IMG/VR virus record: IMGVR_UViG_3300011116_000922
Location: 62,001 to 126,000 of that record
DNA length: 64,000 nucleotides
From: a virus
Reading direction: 5' to 3' (one strand)
Shown: positions 43,093 to 51,288 of the stretch, piece by piece
How positions within the stretch are numbered: position 1 is the first letter of the stretch
How the letters are laid out: each line of letters starts with the position of its first letter
Translations under genes and position numbers: made by a program
Notes under the pieces: model-generated
What the model was told of the DNA's origin: nothing
The model's input: the letters and a program-made list of their open reading frames with translations, nothing else
Database searches by the model: none

Positions 43093-45018
43093 TTATGAGA
43101 TTGGCGGTGTGTATCTGAGACATCGTTTAACGAGCAGTTCTCCGAGGTACGAATATCCTCCGGTTATTCCCGCTCCATCCAAGTGAGCCGGGAAGTCTCC
43201 AACAGTTCCACTGGCTGTTTGATAGAAATTGCGGTTTCCATTGAACGCATTTCCTAAACTCAATCCGCCGTAGGTGGTTCCGAAAGATCCGGTACCCAAT
43301 TTTGTAATATCTACAAATAGCACATTTGAATACGAGGACAAAGCAGAATAATCCGGTAGAGTTTCTGAATAATTTTTACCAACAACCCTCAATGAATCCA
43401 TGTTTCCGTCATCAGGATTTGTGGGGTGAGTTACCGATATAATAAATGCCAAATCATTTTCCGGGTATCCTAGAGTGTCCCAATTTGTTTTATACGAGTC
43501 AACGAGAATTTTTACTTGTATTGGAAAATTAGTAGCCGCTTGGGTTTCCGTGGTTCCCGGAGTACCACCAACATCGTTGATTCCGCTATTCAACCACACA
43601 ATAACATTACCGCTTCCGCCTGCCTCAATCTGGCGTTCTCGTATTTCTTGAAGAATAGTCTTCATTCCGCTATTGTTGTAACCAACAGGGTCTGTTCTTC
43701 CAAACTTGACCGCTTCTTTTGCAATTCCTTCAGTTGTATAACCACTCAAGCATATCATGGGCTGAATTGCCCAACCTTTTTTGTTGCAGTGAACGGATTC
43801 AACAAACACACAAACTGGCCCCAGAGTATGATAATTCGGAACAGTAACTTGTCCAAACGCACTTTGATTTTGATTCCACTGATATGAAAGAGACACACCA
43901 ACACGATTTGCATCAGCGGGCCATGTTAGTTTACTTACGGTTTTTGCTGTTACGCCATTTAATCCTGCCCAAGCACTGAATGTCCTTCCACGATCCGTTG
44001 TACCAGTGCATGGTGGATAAACAGTGGCTCCTACTTGATAGGGGTTTCCACCGGGCTGTCCCCAAACATAAGGAGAAATGCCTGATGCTGCACTATATCC
44101 AATTCCGGTTGACAATCCACCCATCCACAACACCAAACAAGAGGTTGATGCACCTGTTCCGGGAAGAAGAGAGTGGACTACGCGATAGGTTAAAGCATTT
44201 CTGCTGTCTATTCCACTTCCTCGTACATCAGCATCGCTTGGATTAAATTCGTGTATGTTTGCGTATTCGTTGTACATATAAGTTGCACCGGGTTTCGGCA
44301 ACCATGCACACGCAGACAAATAAATATTTGCTCCTGATCCTCGGTCGTATGCAAATCCAACATCCATTCCCGTAAAATCCATGAAAGATCGAACATCAGC
44401 AGGAGCATCCCGCAAATCTGCAAATGTATTTCCAGAACCGTCTACATTCACTCTTGGCATAACATTATCGTTTCTCCACCAAGCCGAAGTAAAAGCAGCA
44501 CCACCAAGCGGCAGAGAAATGCCACTGGCATACAGCGGTGTTGCGTACATTCCCGAGCAACAACCACGAATCAAACCACGGGCAAGACCTAATACCCAAC
44601 CTGCGCCAGCGGGAGAACTGGTATTAGAATCACCAGTAACAATAAAGTCTACGCTATCGGTTCCTGCCTTTAGTTTTGCCAACATAGCAAGAGCAGCAGG
44701 AGAACCATACAATCCGGTCGGCAATGCCGATGGAATATATGTTTGTGCAATCAACTGGTCTTGCGTTGCAGCCGTGGTTCCAAGGGCAGTATTAATAACA
44801 GTAAAACTCAAAGCACTGGCATTTTCCCTACCAAGGCTGTCCAAAGCAACCTTTTTGCCCGCGATCCGATTCACTAGCACACTGACAGGAATACCCGCGC
44901 TTGCACCCGCCCCAAGTGTCACACCTGTGAACAAGCCATTTCCGAACTTCTGTGCCATTCGGGTTGCAACGCGAGACAGCCGATCCTGCAATGAACGCTT
45001 ATCATTTGGTAAAGCCAT
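43093..45018 (-). CDS. SGNH-hydrolase-domain virion/fibre protein
   Basis: 641 aa, Gly/Ser/Thr-rich and beta-rich in parts. From about residue 120 it follows the SGNH (GDSL) esterase order: block I FIVTGDSNTS (Ser131), a Gly-containing block II region, block III WLNSGINDV and a C-terminal DFPAHLDGAG with the His. Phage virion SGNH domains deacetylate surface polysaccharides during adsorption. It lies in the operon from the late motif at 45790, next to another structural gene. The enzyme call is by motifs only. Confidence 0.65.
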   Translation of the reverse strand: MALPNDKRSLQDRLSRVATRMAQKFGNGLFTGVTLGAGASAGIPVSVLVNRIAGKKVALDSLGRENASALSFTVINTALGTTAATQDQLIAQTYIPSALPTGLYGSPAALAMLAKLKAGTDSVDFIVTGDSNTSSPAGAGWVLGLARGLIRGCCSGMYATPLYASGISLPLGGAAFTSAWWRNDNVMPRVNVDGSGNTFADLRDAPADVRSFMDFTGMDVGFAYDRGSGANIYLSACAWLPKPGATYMYNEYANIHEFNPSDADVRGSGIDSRNALTYRVVHSLLPGTGASTSCLVLWMGGLSTGIGYSAASGISPYVWGQPGGNPYQVGATVYPPCTGTTDRGRTFSAWAGLNGVTAKTVSKLTWPADANRVGVSLSYQWNQNQSAFGQVTVPNYHTLGPVCVFVESVHCNKKGWAIQPMICLSGYTTEGIAKEAVKFGRTDPVGYNNSGMKTILQEIRERQIEAGGSGNVIVWLNSGINDVGGTPGTTETQAATNFPIQVKILVDSYKTNWDTLGYPENDLAFIISVTHPTNPDDGNMDSLRVVGKNYSETLPDYSALSSYSNVLFVDITKLGTGSFGTTYGGLSLGNAFNGNRNFYQTASGTVGDFPAHLDGAGITGGYSYLGELLVKRCLRYTPPIS

Positions 45019-45038
45019 ATGATCCCCTGATTGGATTT

Positions 45039-45752
45039 TTAGTTAACCGACCAAGTGTGTCCGCCGCCACTAGTGGAGTTAAAGTAAATGGTTGCGGTGT
45101 AGCCCGAAACCGTGTAGTTCTCGAAAGTTGCGCCTGCGATGCCACGGGTTCCGCGAGTCACTCCCACAACTTCAATGCTGAACCCGGTTCCCGCAGCCTT
45201 TGCGAATGGCGAAGCGTAACCAAGTGGAACTCCTGTGTTTGTGAGTCGGGCTGCGCCACCACCAGTAACACCCACTGTGAGGTATTCTCCGGGATTGAAC
45301 ACAATTCTGTCCAAATATGTCAGCGTGATTCCGGCTGCGCCACCGTTCAGGTTGACTTGGAAATCTCCCGCAGAAAGCGCGGTGCCAAGAGTGTATCCAC
45401 TGTAAGTGAACACATCGAAATCCGCTCCGCTGCGGACAAACTTGGGCATATAGATGCCAAGGGTCTGTCCTTCAAATGCTCCAATATTGATTCCGCTGGC
45501 AGCAGTTTCACCACGGGGATTCTGCAAAGACGATGTGAGCGCAAGTGAAACAGGCGCGGTTCCGAAAGGAGGGAACCCCTTACCAGTGGTTACTCCGGTG
45601 ATTCCGAAGCCCAGTTTCTTTGCCTGACGCTCAAATGCCACTGCGCCAGTGCGTCCGGTCGAGTTTACGCCGTGTGAGGCATACAAGTGACCAAGAATGT
45701 TTCCAAGTTTGTTTGCTCTTGCCAGTTCGGCTGATCCTGCGGTAAATGCCAT
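45039..45752 (-). CDS. putative virion structural protein
   Basis: 237 aa, Gly/Ala/Thr-rich. It starts with a helix (SAELARANKLGNILGHLY) and then contains many short strands (YLDRIVFNPGEYLTVGV). First gene of the operon behind a late motif. Position before the SGNH protein suggests a fibre or base component. Confidence 0.55.
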   Translation of the reverse strand: MAFTAGSAELARANKLGNILGHLYASHGVNSTGRTGAVAFERQAKKLGFGITGVTTGKGFPPFGTAPVSLALTSSLQNPRGETAASGINIGAFEGQTLGIYMPKFVRSGADFDVFTYSGYTLGTALSAGDFQVNLNGGAAGITLTYLDRIVFNPGEYLTVGVTGGGAARLTNTGVPLGYASPFAKAAGTGFSIEVVGVTRGTRGIAGATFENYTVSGYTATIYFNSTSGGGHTWSVN

Positions 45753-45789
45753 TGGTATATCCTTTCGATGGGGGGATGGCTTGTCTCTT

Positions 45790-45796
45790 TATTTAT
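45790..45796 (-). promoter_or_regulatory. T4-type late promoter motif (ATAAATA)
   Basis: Minus strand reads AATAAATA, 37 bases before the start at 45752 and just beyond the end of the CTS-protein operon. Confidence 0.45.
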
Positions 45797-45830
45797 TCAT
45801 TTGCAAAGTGCCACGCACCAAACTAATATT

Positions 45831-46310
45831 TCATTTCATCAGTTTAGCCGTGGTCACGGTGCGCTGATTTTCCACACTGGAAAAACGGTTTGTTACATTA
45901 GTTCCCACAATCTTGTAGCCGAACTCCTTGCCGAATCGCTTCATCATGGCACTGTAGACAGCATCGCGCTTGCCTTCGCTTGTCTTTGACACCATGTCCA
46001 GTTCCTTCGGCAGTTCACCCCGTGCTTCCATGTGGTCTTTCAGGAACAGGCGCACTGCCTCCACCACCGTAGCCAGTATGCGATACGGCTTGCCTGCGTG
46101 TGTGAGGTCGTGTGAGCCGTCAAGCGTAAAGTTGATTTCCCATCCACTCACCTTGATCTTGCTGATGTCAATGTTCAGGTACTGACCGTTTTCGGTCTGT
46201 GCCTGATAGGTGACTTCAATAGTGGTGGGACCGTAACCAATCCGCTTCATTTCGCGCACAGGCAACGGACGGTCAAATACTTCAGTAAGGTAGGAGCGGA
46301 AGTCTATCAT
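45831..46310 (-). CDS. capsid-targeted internal protein, paralogue of the next upstream gene
   Basis: 159 aa. The leader MIDFRSYLTE followed by V has the CTS form. After it comes FDRPLPVREMKR, closely like the 47005 protein, then a C-terminal domain ATVVEAVRLFLKDH...KRDAVYSAMMKRFGKEFGY shared with it. No catalytic motif is obvious. It overlaps its upstream neighbour by ATGA and is the last gene of the six-gene operon. Presumably cleaved by the prohead protease and packed in the head. Confidence 0.65.
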   Translation of the reverse strand: MIDFRSYLTEVFDRPLPVREMKRIGYGPTTIEVTYQAQTENGQYLNIDISKIKVSGWEINFTLDGSHDLTHAGKPYRILATVVEAVRLFLKDHMEARGELPKELDMVSKTSEGKRDAVYSAMMKRFGKEFGYKIVGTNVTNRFSSVENQRTVTTAKLMK

Positions 46311-47005
46311 TGCATATCCTTGAATGGATCGTGGGATTTGTCAAACCACACAATCGCGGGTGCTGCCATTTCTCCACGCCCAAACGCCAAGTCGTAAACC
46401 TTTCCACCTGCTGCGGTGGCGGCTTTACGAGCCAGTGCCTTGTAGATGCGACCACGCGCAGGATTTGCGTCTTTCTTTGTGCCAATCAAAACGCCTCGGG
46501 GTTTCACTTCATCAACGAATTTCTTTGTAGCGTCCACTACCGTGCCAAGGATTGCTGCTGCTTCTCCTGCACCAAGCCAGTTCAGGTCTTCGTCTGATCC
46601 TATATCAAACGAGTGCCAGTAGTATTGGCTGTAATCGTGGATTTTAGAACCAACAGGACGCGGACGGGGCGGCATACGGCGTAGTTCCGTGAGTTGGCGT
46701 TCAAAGCCCAATTCCCAAATGTTTTTAGTGTCCAACAAATTATAGAACAGCGAAAACTCTTCGTATCCTTCAACCCAACCGCTGCTGATTTCCGTGAAGT
46801 CCACAGAATAGGTGTACACCGTTGGCTCAATCCCGTTTACATAGTTGGCTTCCACCCAATCGTCCAGTTGCTTTCCGAATCTCGGAACAGGATACAAGCG
46901 ACCGCGCTTCTCCTGCACAATGAAAGTGTAGGTGTCGCGGGACATCCGTTCCAATTGGAACTTTTTGTCAAACAGTTCGGTCAGATATGAACGGAATGTG
47001 TTCAT
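46307..47005 (-). CDS. capsid-targeted internal protein, paralogue of the next downstream gene
   Basis: 232 aa. The leader is MNTFRSYLTE followed by L. Homology with the 46310 protein covers the leader, FDKKFQLERM and the C-terminal block LGTVVDATKKFVDEV...ARGRIYKALARKA. It has an extra central region (about 60-140) with many aromatic residues. It ends FKDMQ. ATGA overlaps on both sides. Function unknown. Confidence 0.65.
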   Translation of the reverse strand: MNTFRSYLTELFDKKFQLERMSRDTYTFIVQEKRGRLYPVPRFGKQLDDWVEANYVNGIEPTVYTYSVDFTEISSGWVEGYEEFSLFYNLLDTKNIWELGFERQLTELRRMPPRPRPVGSKIHDYSQYYWHSFDIGSDEDLNWLGAGEAAAILGTVVDATKKFVDEVKPRGVLIGTKKDANPARGRIYKALARKAATAAGGKVYDLAFGRGEMAAPAIVWFDKSHDPFKDMQ

Positions 47006-47742
47006 ACGGCTTTACGCTTCACCTTTCCGTGCAGTTGACGGGAGAAGGTTTCGGAGCGGTAGTCCACAGCCTTGTCGGAGTATGTGGTGTAGCCGCCCTT
47101 TACCCACGAATCAGCGTAGGTCATCTGATTTCCGCCTGTCATCTGCGACAACTTCAAACCCGTGACTTCAACGGTGTCGCCCAAGCGAATGGGCGGCAAG
47201 CCTTCCTTGCGATCCGCTGTGCCAATGTAGCCCATGAGCATCCAGCCTTCATCAGTCTGAATGCGAACACGCCACCGCCACACGCTCATCTTTGCGTCAT
47301 ACGCTTTCTGACCGGGAGTATCCACACGCGGACTATTACTCTTCCCTTCACGCTCTCCAATGCGGAAGCGCGTCATTCTGTATTTCTTTGTCTTCACGGG
47401 AACATCAAACACAGGAACCAACTGCACAATCTTGCCGCTGATGCTGAACGGCATCCGAAAGTACTCGGGCTTGGGCTTGGCTGTGTCGCCGTGTTCTGTG
47501 CCTTCGCGCACTGCCTTGCCGAATGCGGCACTGGCATTGAACGGTTTGGACAGGTCAAGCACTTGCACACGGAATGAATGCCATCCGTCCTTGGCAGCGA
47601 GTGCCTTTACGCGCTCCACATCCGCTTCGCTCTTGGCTTGGGTGTACAGAATCTTTTCGTGGATGCGATCACGCTTGCCGCGAGGCAGTCCCCACAGCAC
47701 CCATTCCTTGGCTTCAGTGAGATAATTGCTAAACCCTTTCAT
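47002..47742 (-). CDS. capsid-targeted internal protein
   Basis: 246 aa. The leader MKGFSNYLTE followed by A aligns position by position with the T4 internal-protein leader. The mature part begins AKEWVLWGLPRGKRDRIHEK and contains DGWHSFRVQVLDLSKP and a beta-rich centre, with a basic C-terminus. I recognise no enzyme family. ATGA overlaps on both sides place it in the operon. Confidence 0.65.
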   Translation of the reverse strand: MKGFSNYLTEAKEWVLWGLPRGKRDRIHEKILYTQAKSEADVERVKALAAKDGWHSFRVQVLDLSKPFNASAAFGKAVREGTEHGDTAKPKPEYFRMPFSISGKIVQLVPVFDVPVKTKKYRMTRFRIGEREGKSNSPRVDTPGQKAYDAKMSVWRWRVRIQTDEGWMLMGYIGTADRKEGLPPIRLGDTVEVTGLKLSQMTGGNQMTYADSWVKGGYTTYSDKAVDYRSETFSRQLHGKVKRKAV

Positions 47743-48308
47743 ATCGCGCCCTCCACATCCATGTCTACCACTGTGTAGCCGGGGAACATACGCGCAAGGT
47801 TGTTTGCCACGCGGTTCTTGCCCCGCTGAAGCGCACGATCACGCAGCAGATTATCGCCTGTAGACGCAGAGATGAGTGAAACGGTTTTGCGGAAACGGTC
47901 AACGCGACCTTGGTAATCAGGCATACCGTTCTTGTTGGCGGATCGTTCAGCCGCAACATTGTATTCAGGAATATCGTTGTGTATCACATTCGCGGTTTCG
48001 TGTGGAGGAATTTCCCAGACAATGATTTTTCCACTGTCCCACCACCACAGCAGGGGCAAGTACTGGCGCAGAGTCTTTGCATCGCTTGTGGGCGGCAGTC
48101 CCCACTTCTCAAGCCAACGGGCATTGGGATTGTCGTGACCAGTGGAATCATATGCTGCGTACACCTTGCCGTCATAGGTGGTTTCGTCACGCAACCGCTT
48201 CAGCGTTTTCGCTGCGGTGGTTTTGTAGCCCCGTGGCTTTCGTGCGCCTGCCACGGCTTTTGTTGATGCGATCACTGCTTCGTGAAGATGTGCGCGGAAT
48301 GACTTCAT
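47739..48308 (-). CDS. capsid-targeted internal protein
   Basis: 189 aa from ATG 48308. The leader is MKSFRAHLHE followed by A. An in-frame start 36 bases upstream would bury the leader and lies in the previous gene, so 48308 is preferred. The body has a basic helix (RKPRGYKTTAAKTLKRL) and KIIVWEIPPHETANV. No family is recognised. It follows the preceding stop by one base. Confidence 0.62.
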   Translation of the reverse strand: MKSFRAHLHEAVIASTKAVAGARKPRGYKTTAAKTLKRLRDETTYDGKVYAAYDSTGHDNPNARWLEKWGLPPTSDAKTLRQYLPLLWWWDSGKIIVWEIPPHETANVIHNDIPEYNVAAERSANKNGMPDYQGRVDRFRKTVSLISASTGDNLLRDRALQRGKNRVANNLARMFPGYTVVDMDVEGAI

Positions 48309-48309
48309 T

Positions 48310-49479
48310 TTAGATCCAAGTGTAAGACATTTGAACTGGTTCAATTCCCAAGAACTCCATGAATGCAGAGAATCCTGCGCTCAAGAGTCCTGCAAAGAAA
48401 TCAACGATTTTGCGGACAGCGGACACCAAGATGTCCCATCCGCGCCCAATTGCGGTTTTTGCTGCCGCGTACCAATCGCTTAAGCCTTCATTCAAGTGAT
48501 TGCGGATTTCAGTGTATCGGGCTTCGTCAAGTGGCTTTCCGCCCGAGAAGTCGATTCGCGCAGCAATGCCGCGTGAGCCACCGCCGCTTGCGCTGCTCTT
48601 GCGACCACGATCACGCAGCGAAAACTTGAAGTGCGGCAAAGTGTTGCGGATGAATTCATCTGCATTGGCAAACTTCACCGTGCCGTTGTCGAACCACTCA
48701 AGGAAATGCGAGGCAATAAAGTCGGGCTTGTTGAAGCGGCGTTCGCCTGTTGCGAATTCACGCAGCAGTGCAACACGGTTCTCGGGCTTGTTCATAAACT
48801 CGCTCATCTCAAGCGTGAGCCGTTCCTTGATGCCCAATACGCTCAGAAACTTGTTCATTTGCGCTATTTCGGCTTTGGTGGGCGTGACTGCTCCGCTCTT
48901 GAATCCGGTCACGCGAGACAGCAGTGCATCGAATCCGTCTTCGCCGTACATTTTCTCGTACCGCTTGCGCGTAGCCTTGTACACTGCTTCATTGCCTGTT
49001 TCAAGAATGATCTGCGAAATTGCCCGTGCAATGGGTGCGCCGCGACCACCATTAAACACTGCGTTAAGCACTGCGTATATTTCGTTGGTCTGTGCAGACG
49101 CGATTTGTGCGTTCACGCCGTACTTCACGGAGCAGCGGTACTTGTCACCCGTGGTGATGAACACCACATCGGTCTTGGGTTCGCCGCTCTTCACGCTCTT
49201 TCCTGTGCCGCCGCTTGTGTACGCAAGTGTGAGTGCTTCGCGTGGAGCCTTTCCTGCCATGCGGAAAGCCAATCGCGGCTTGCCGTCCATGTGTACCAAC
49301 ATACTGTTTACACAGCCACGCGCAACGGCTTCTGCGGCTTTGCTTTGGTACTTCAGCGCAGCACCGCGATCCGCACCTTCGGATGAAGCGTCATTGAACG
49401 CTTTCACCAAGTCACCTTCGAATTTTGTGGTGTTGATTTTAGCCGTGGCTTCGGAAAGATATGAAACGAATCGCTTCAC
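48310..49479 (-). CDS. capsid-targeted internal protein, possible restriction-endonuclease-like fold
   Basis: 389 aa from GTG 49479, chosen because GGAG lies about 10 bases upstream, it makes a 4-base GTGA overlap with the upstream stop, and it gives the leader MKRFVSYLSE followed by A. An ATG 15 bases upstream has no RBS. The part TDVVFITTGDKYRCSVKYG followed by an Asn/Glu-containing helix has the strand-turn-strand look of PD-(D/E)xK nucleases, with SxK in place of ExK. The C-terminus has an amphipathic, Ala/Phe-rich helix (SAVRKIVDFFAGLLSAGF). The nuclease idea is tentative. Confidence 0.58.
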   Translation of the reverse strand: MKRFVSYLSEATAKINTTKFEGDLVKAFNDASSEGADRGAALKYQSKAAEAVARGCVNSMLVHMDGKPRLAFRMAGKAPREALTLAYTSGGTGKSVKSGEPKTDVVFITTGDKYRCSVKYGVNAQIASAQTNEIYAVLNAVFNGGRGAPIARAISQIILETGNEAVYKATRKRYEKMYGEDGFDALLSRVTGFKSGAVTPTKAEIAQMNKFLSVLGIKERLTLEMSEFMNKPENRVALLREFATGERRFNKPDFIASHFLEWFDNGTVKFANADEFIRNTLPHFKFSLRDRGRKSSASGGGSRGIAARIDFSGGKPLDEARYTEIRNHLNEGLSDWYAAAKTAIGRGWDILVSAVRKIVDFFAGLLSAGFSAFMEFLGIEPVQMSYTWI

Positions 49480-50240
49480 GATATGGTTCTCCATTCTTTT
49501 GGATTGTACCGATTGAAATGCGATGATAATGGTTTCAGTCCAACGCGCTCCACCACGACCACCTCAAAGTTGCCACCGCTTTCGCTGATCTCGCGCAAGG
49601 CTGCACGAATGGACTCTGCGTTGGTGCCTTCCAGTGACGGTGAGTTCTGTGGAGTTCCCGAGTACACTTTGAGCCACCCGCGCTGATACGCAAGCATCTG
49701 CACACTGTGCGACAAGTCAATGTCTTCCTTCAGGATTGCCTTCTTGATTTCTTCTGCCGTCCACGGATGCTCCGCACCGTCATTTCCGTAGCGCGGCAAG
49801 TTGTGTGTATTGCGGCGATCCGCTTCTGCTTGCAGACCCTGTTCCAGTTCGGTATTTGAAATGCCGAACTTGGCAGGAGACTTCACGATTTGCGTGACAT
49901 GGTAACCGTCTTTGGCATGGAGGAAGGTGAACCACTGCTTGGTGGGATGCCACCACCCCGCTCGTTGGGTATATCCCGTGCCGCCCCACGGAAACGGATC
50001 GCGCTGTGGTGCGGATTTTTGTGCGCTCTTTTTCCGTTGTGAGTTTGCAAATGCCTTTGCTGCCACCCGTGCCATCATTGCGCCGTACTTCTTTTGCTGC
50101 CTGCGGTCAAACATGATGTCTGCACGGCTACGGGCACTGGCAACTTCCGGTGGCGTGTACGCATTGGGATTGTCTAAAATCTCAAGTCGCTCACCAATGG
50201 CAAGCCGTGCCTCTTTTAGAAATGCAAAAATGTCTTTCAT
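49476..50240 (-). CDS. capsid-targeted internal protein
   Basis: 254 aa. The leader is MKDIFAFLKE followed by A. Next comes a basic helical region (DRRQQKKYGAMMARVAAKA) and a Trp-rich stretch (WWHPTKQWFTFLHAKDGYHV). First gene of the six-gene operon, 25 bases downstream of a late motif. Function unknown. Confidence 0.65.
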   Translation of the reverse strand: MKDIFAFLKEARLAIGERLEILDNPNAYTPPEVASARSRADIMFDRRQQKKYGAMMARVAAKAFANSQRKKSAQKSAPQRDPFPWGGTGYTQRAGWWHPTKQWFTFLHAKDGYHVTQIVKSPAKFGISNTELEQGLQAEADRRNTHNLPRYGNDGAEHPWTAEEIKKAILKEDIDLSHSVQMLAYQRGWLKVYSGTPQNSPSLEGTNAESIRAALREISESGGNFEVVVVERVGLKPLSSHFNRYNPKEWRTIS

Positions 50241-50264
50241 GTCCGCAGACCCCCTGTATCAAAG

Positions 50265-50271
50265 TATTTAG
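50265..50271 (-). promoter_or_regulatory. late promoter motif for the internal-protein operon (CTAAATA)
   Basis: Minus-strand CTAAATA 25 bases before the start at 50240. No other promoter-like site is obvious in the 37-base gap. Confidence 0.55.
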
Positions 50272-50277
50272 CCCCAT

Positions 50278-51198
50278 TCAACTCCACGGGTCACCGGAGA
50301 ACTTGATGGTGGATGCCAGTTTTTCGGATTCAAACTTGGCACGCATTTTCAGGATCTTCTTGCCACCCGCGCTCACGCCAATGCTTTCATTGCCCACCTT
50401 CTCAAGAGTGATGGGCTTGGACATGATGGCACTCAATTTTTCGTTTTGCAGGGGATCGTCCACCTTGGCAGTAATCTTTCCGGGCTTGTCGCCCATGCCT
50501 GTCACCTTGACATACGGCGGATACAGGTCATTGGAAGCGTCCAACCAGTTGCTCAAGATGTAGTCCCGCAGTGCGGCTTGGCTCATGCTGTTCAGTTTTT
50601 GGTACATGGTGTCGCGCACCTTGTGCAGCACAACCGATCCCATTTCCTGTGTCTGTGCCTGAACCTTGGGGGACTTGCGGATGGCATCCTTGCGTGCTTT
50701 GGAGTTCTCGGGCAAGTGGAACTTGCGGACAGCGGTGTTTACTGCTTCGGTCAGTACCGTGCCCAAGTCAATCTTGAGTGCGGCTTCCACCGTGCCCACG
50801 CCCGGATTCTTGAAGCCAATGTCACCCGACCCCGATGTGGATTTGGCAGACAGCCCAAGGAATCCGTCTGTTGGGCCCGAAGTAAACTGGATCAGAATGT
50901 CCGTGGGGTTCTTGCGCGAATCCACTTCCCGTCCCACTGCCCGTGCCAGTACCCCCGGTCGCGCAGTCCACCACACCTTTTTCACCGTGCCTGAATACTT
51001 GTGCTTTTTTGCCCACTGGAGGAATTCCTCCACCATGCGTTCGGCGCGTTCCACCTGAATAGCCGTCCGCACCGCACCAATCACTTTGGACTTGCGGTTG
51101 AACTGGGCTTTGGCTTCGGGATCCCACCACTTCTCTCCCGCAAGCAAATATCCCACATAAATTTCGTTTACATGTGCAAGGTCTGTGTTTGCAAGCAT
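50278..51198 (-). CDS. hypothetical protein, possible PD-(D/E)xK-like fold
   Basis: 306 aa. The central region NPTDILIQF...GFLGLSAKSTSGSGDIGFKNPG resembles the acidic-strand plus SxK arrangement of restriction-like nucleases, similar to the 49479 protein though not closely related. It lacks a CTS-type leader. The C-terminal half is mixed alpha/beta. A late motif lies 17 bases upstream. Treat the fold as a hint only. Confidence 0.55.
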   Translation of the reverse strand: MLANTDLAHVNEIYVGYLLAGEKWWDPEAKAQFNRKSKVIGAVRTAIQVERAERMVEEFLQWAKKHKYSGTVKKVWWTARPGVLARAVGREVDSRKNPTDILIQFTSGPTDGFLGLSAKSTSGSGDIGFKNPGVGTVEAALKIDLGTVLTEAVNTAVRKFHLPENSKARKDAIRKSPKVQAQTQEMGSVVLHKVRDTMYQKLNSMSQAALRDYILSNWLDASNDLYPPYVKVTGMGDKPGKITAKVDDPLQNEKLSAIMSKPITLEKVGNESIGVSAGGKKILKMRAKFESEKLASTIKFSGDPWS

Positions 51199-51214
51199 AA
51201 AGCCTCCCTCCCGG

Positions 51215-51221
51215 TATTTAG
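51215..51221 (-). promoter_or_regulatory. T4-type late promoter motif (CTAAATA)
   Basis: Minus strand, 17 bases before the start at 51198, after a terminator for the upstream gene. Confidence 0.5.
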
Positions 51222-51224
51222 CAC

Positions 51225-51252
51225 CAAAAGAAAAGCCCCCAGTGCGGGGGCT
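51225..51252 (-). terminator. rho-independent terminator
   Basis: On the minus strand: stem AGCCCCC/GGGGGCT with loop of 5 bases, followed by TTTTCTTTT. It closes the 52299-51289 gene. Confidence 0.75.
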
Positions 51253-51288
51253 GATCGTTTGCCAAGGTGGACGGATGCATTAATCGTT

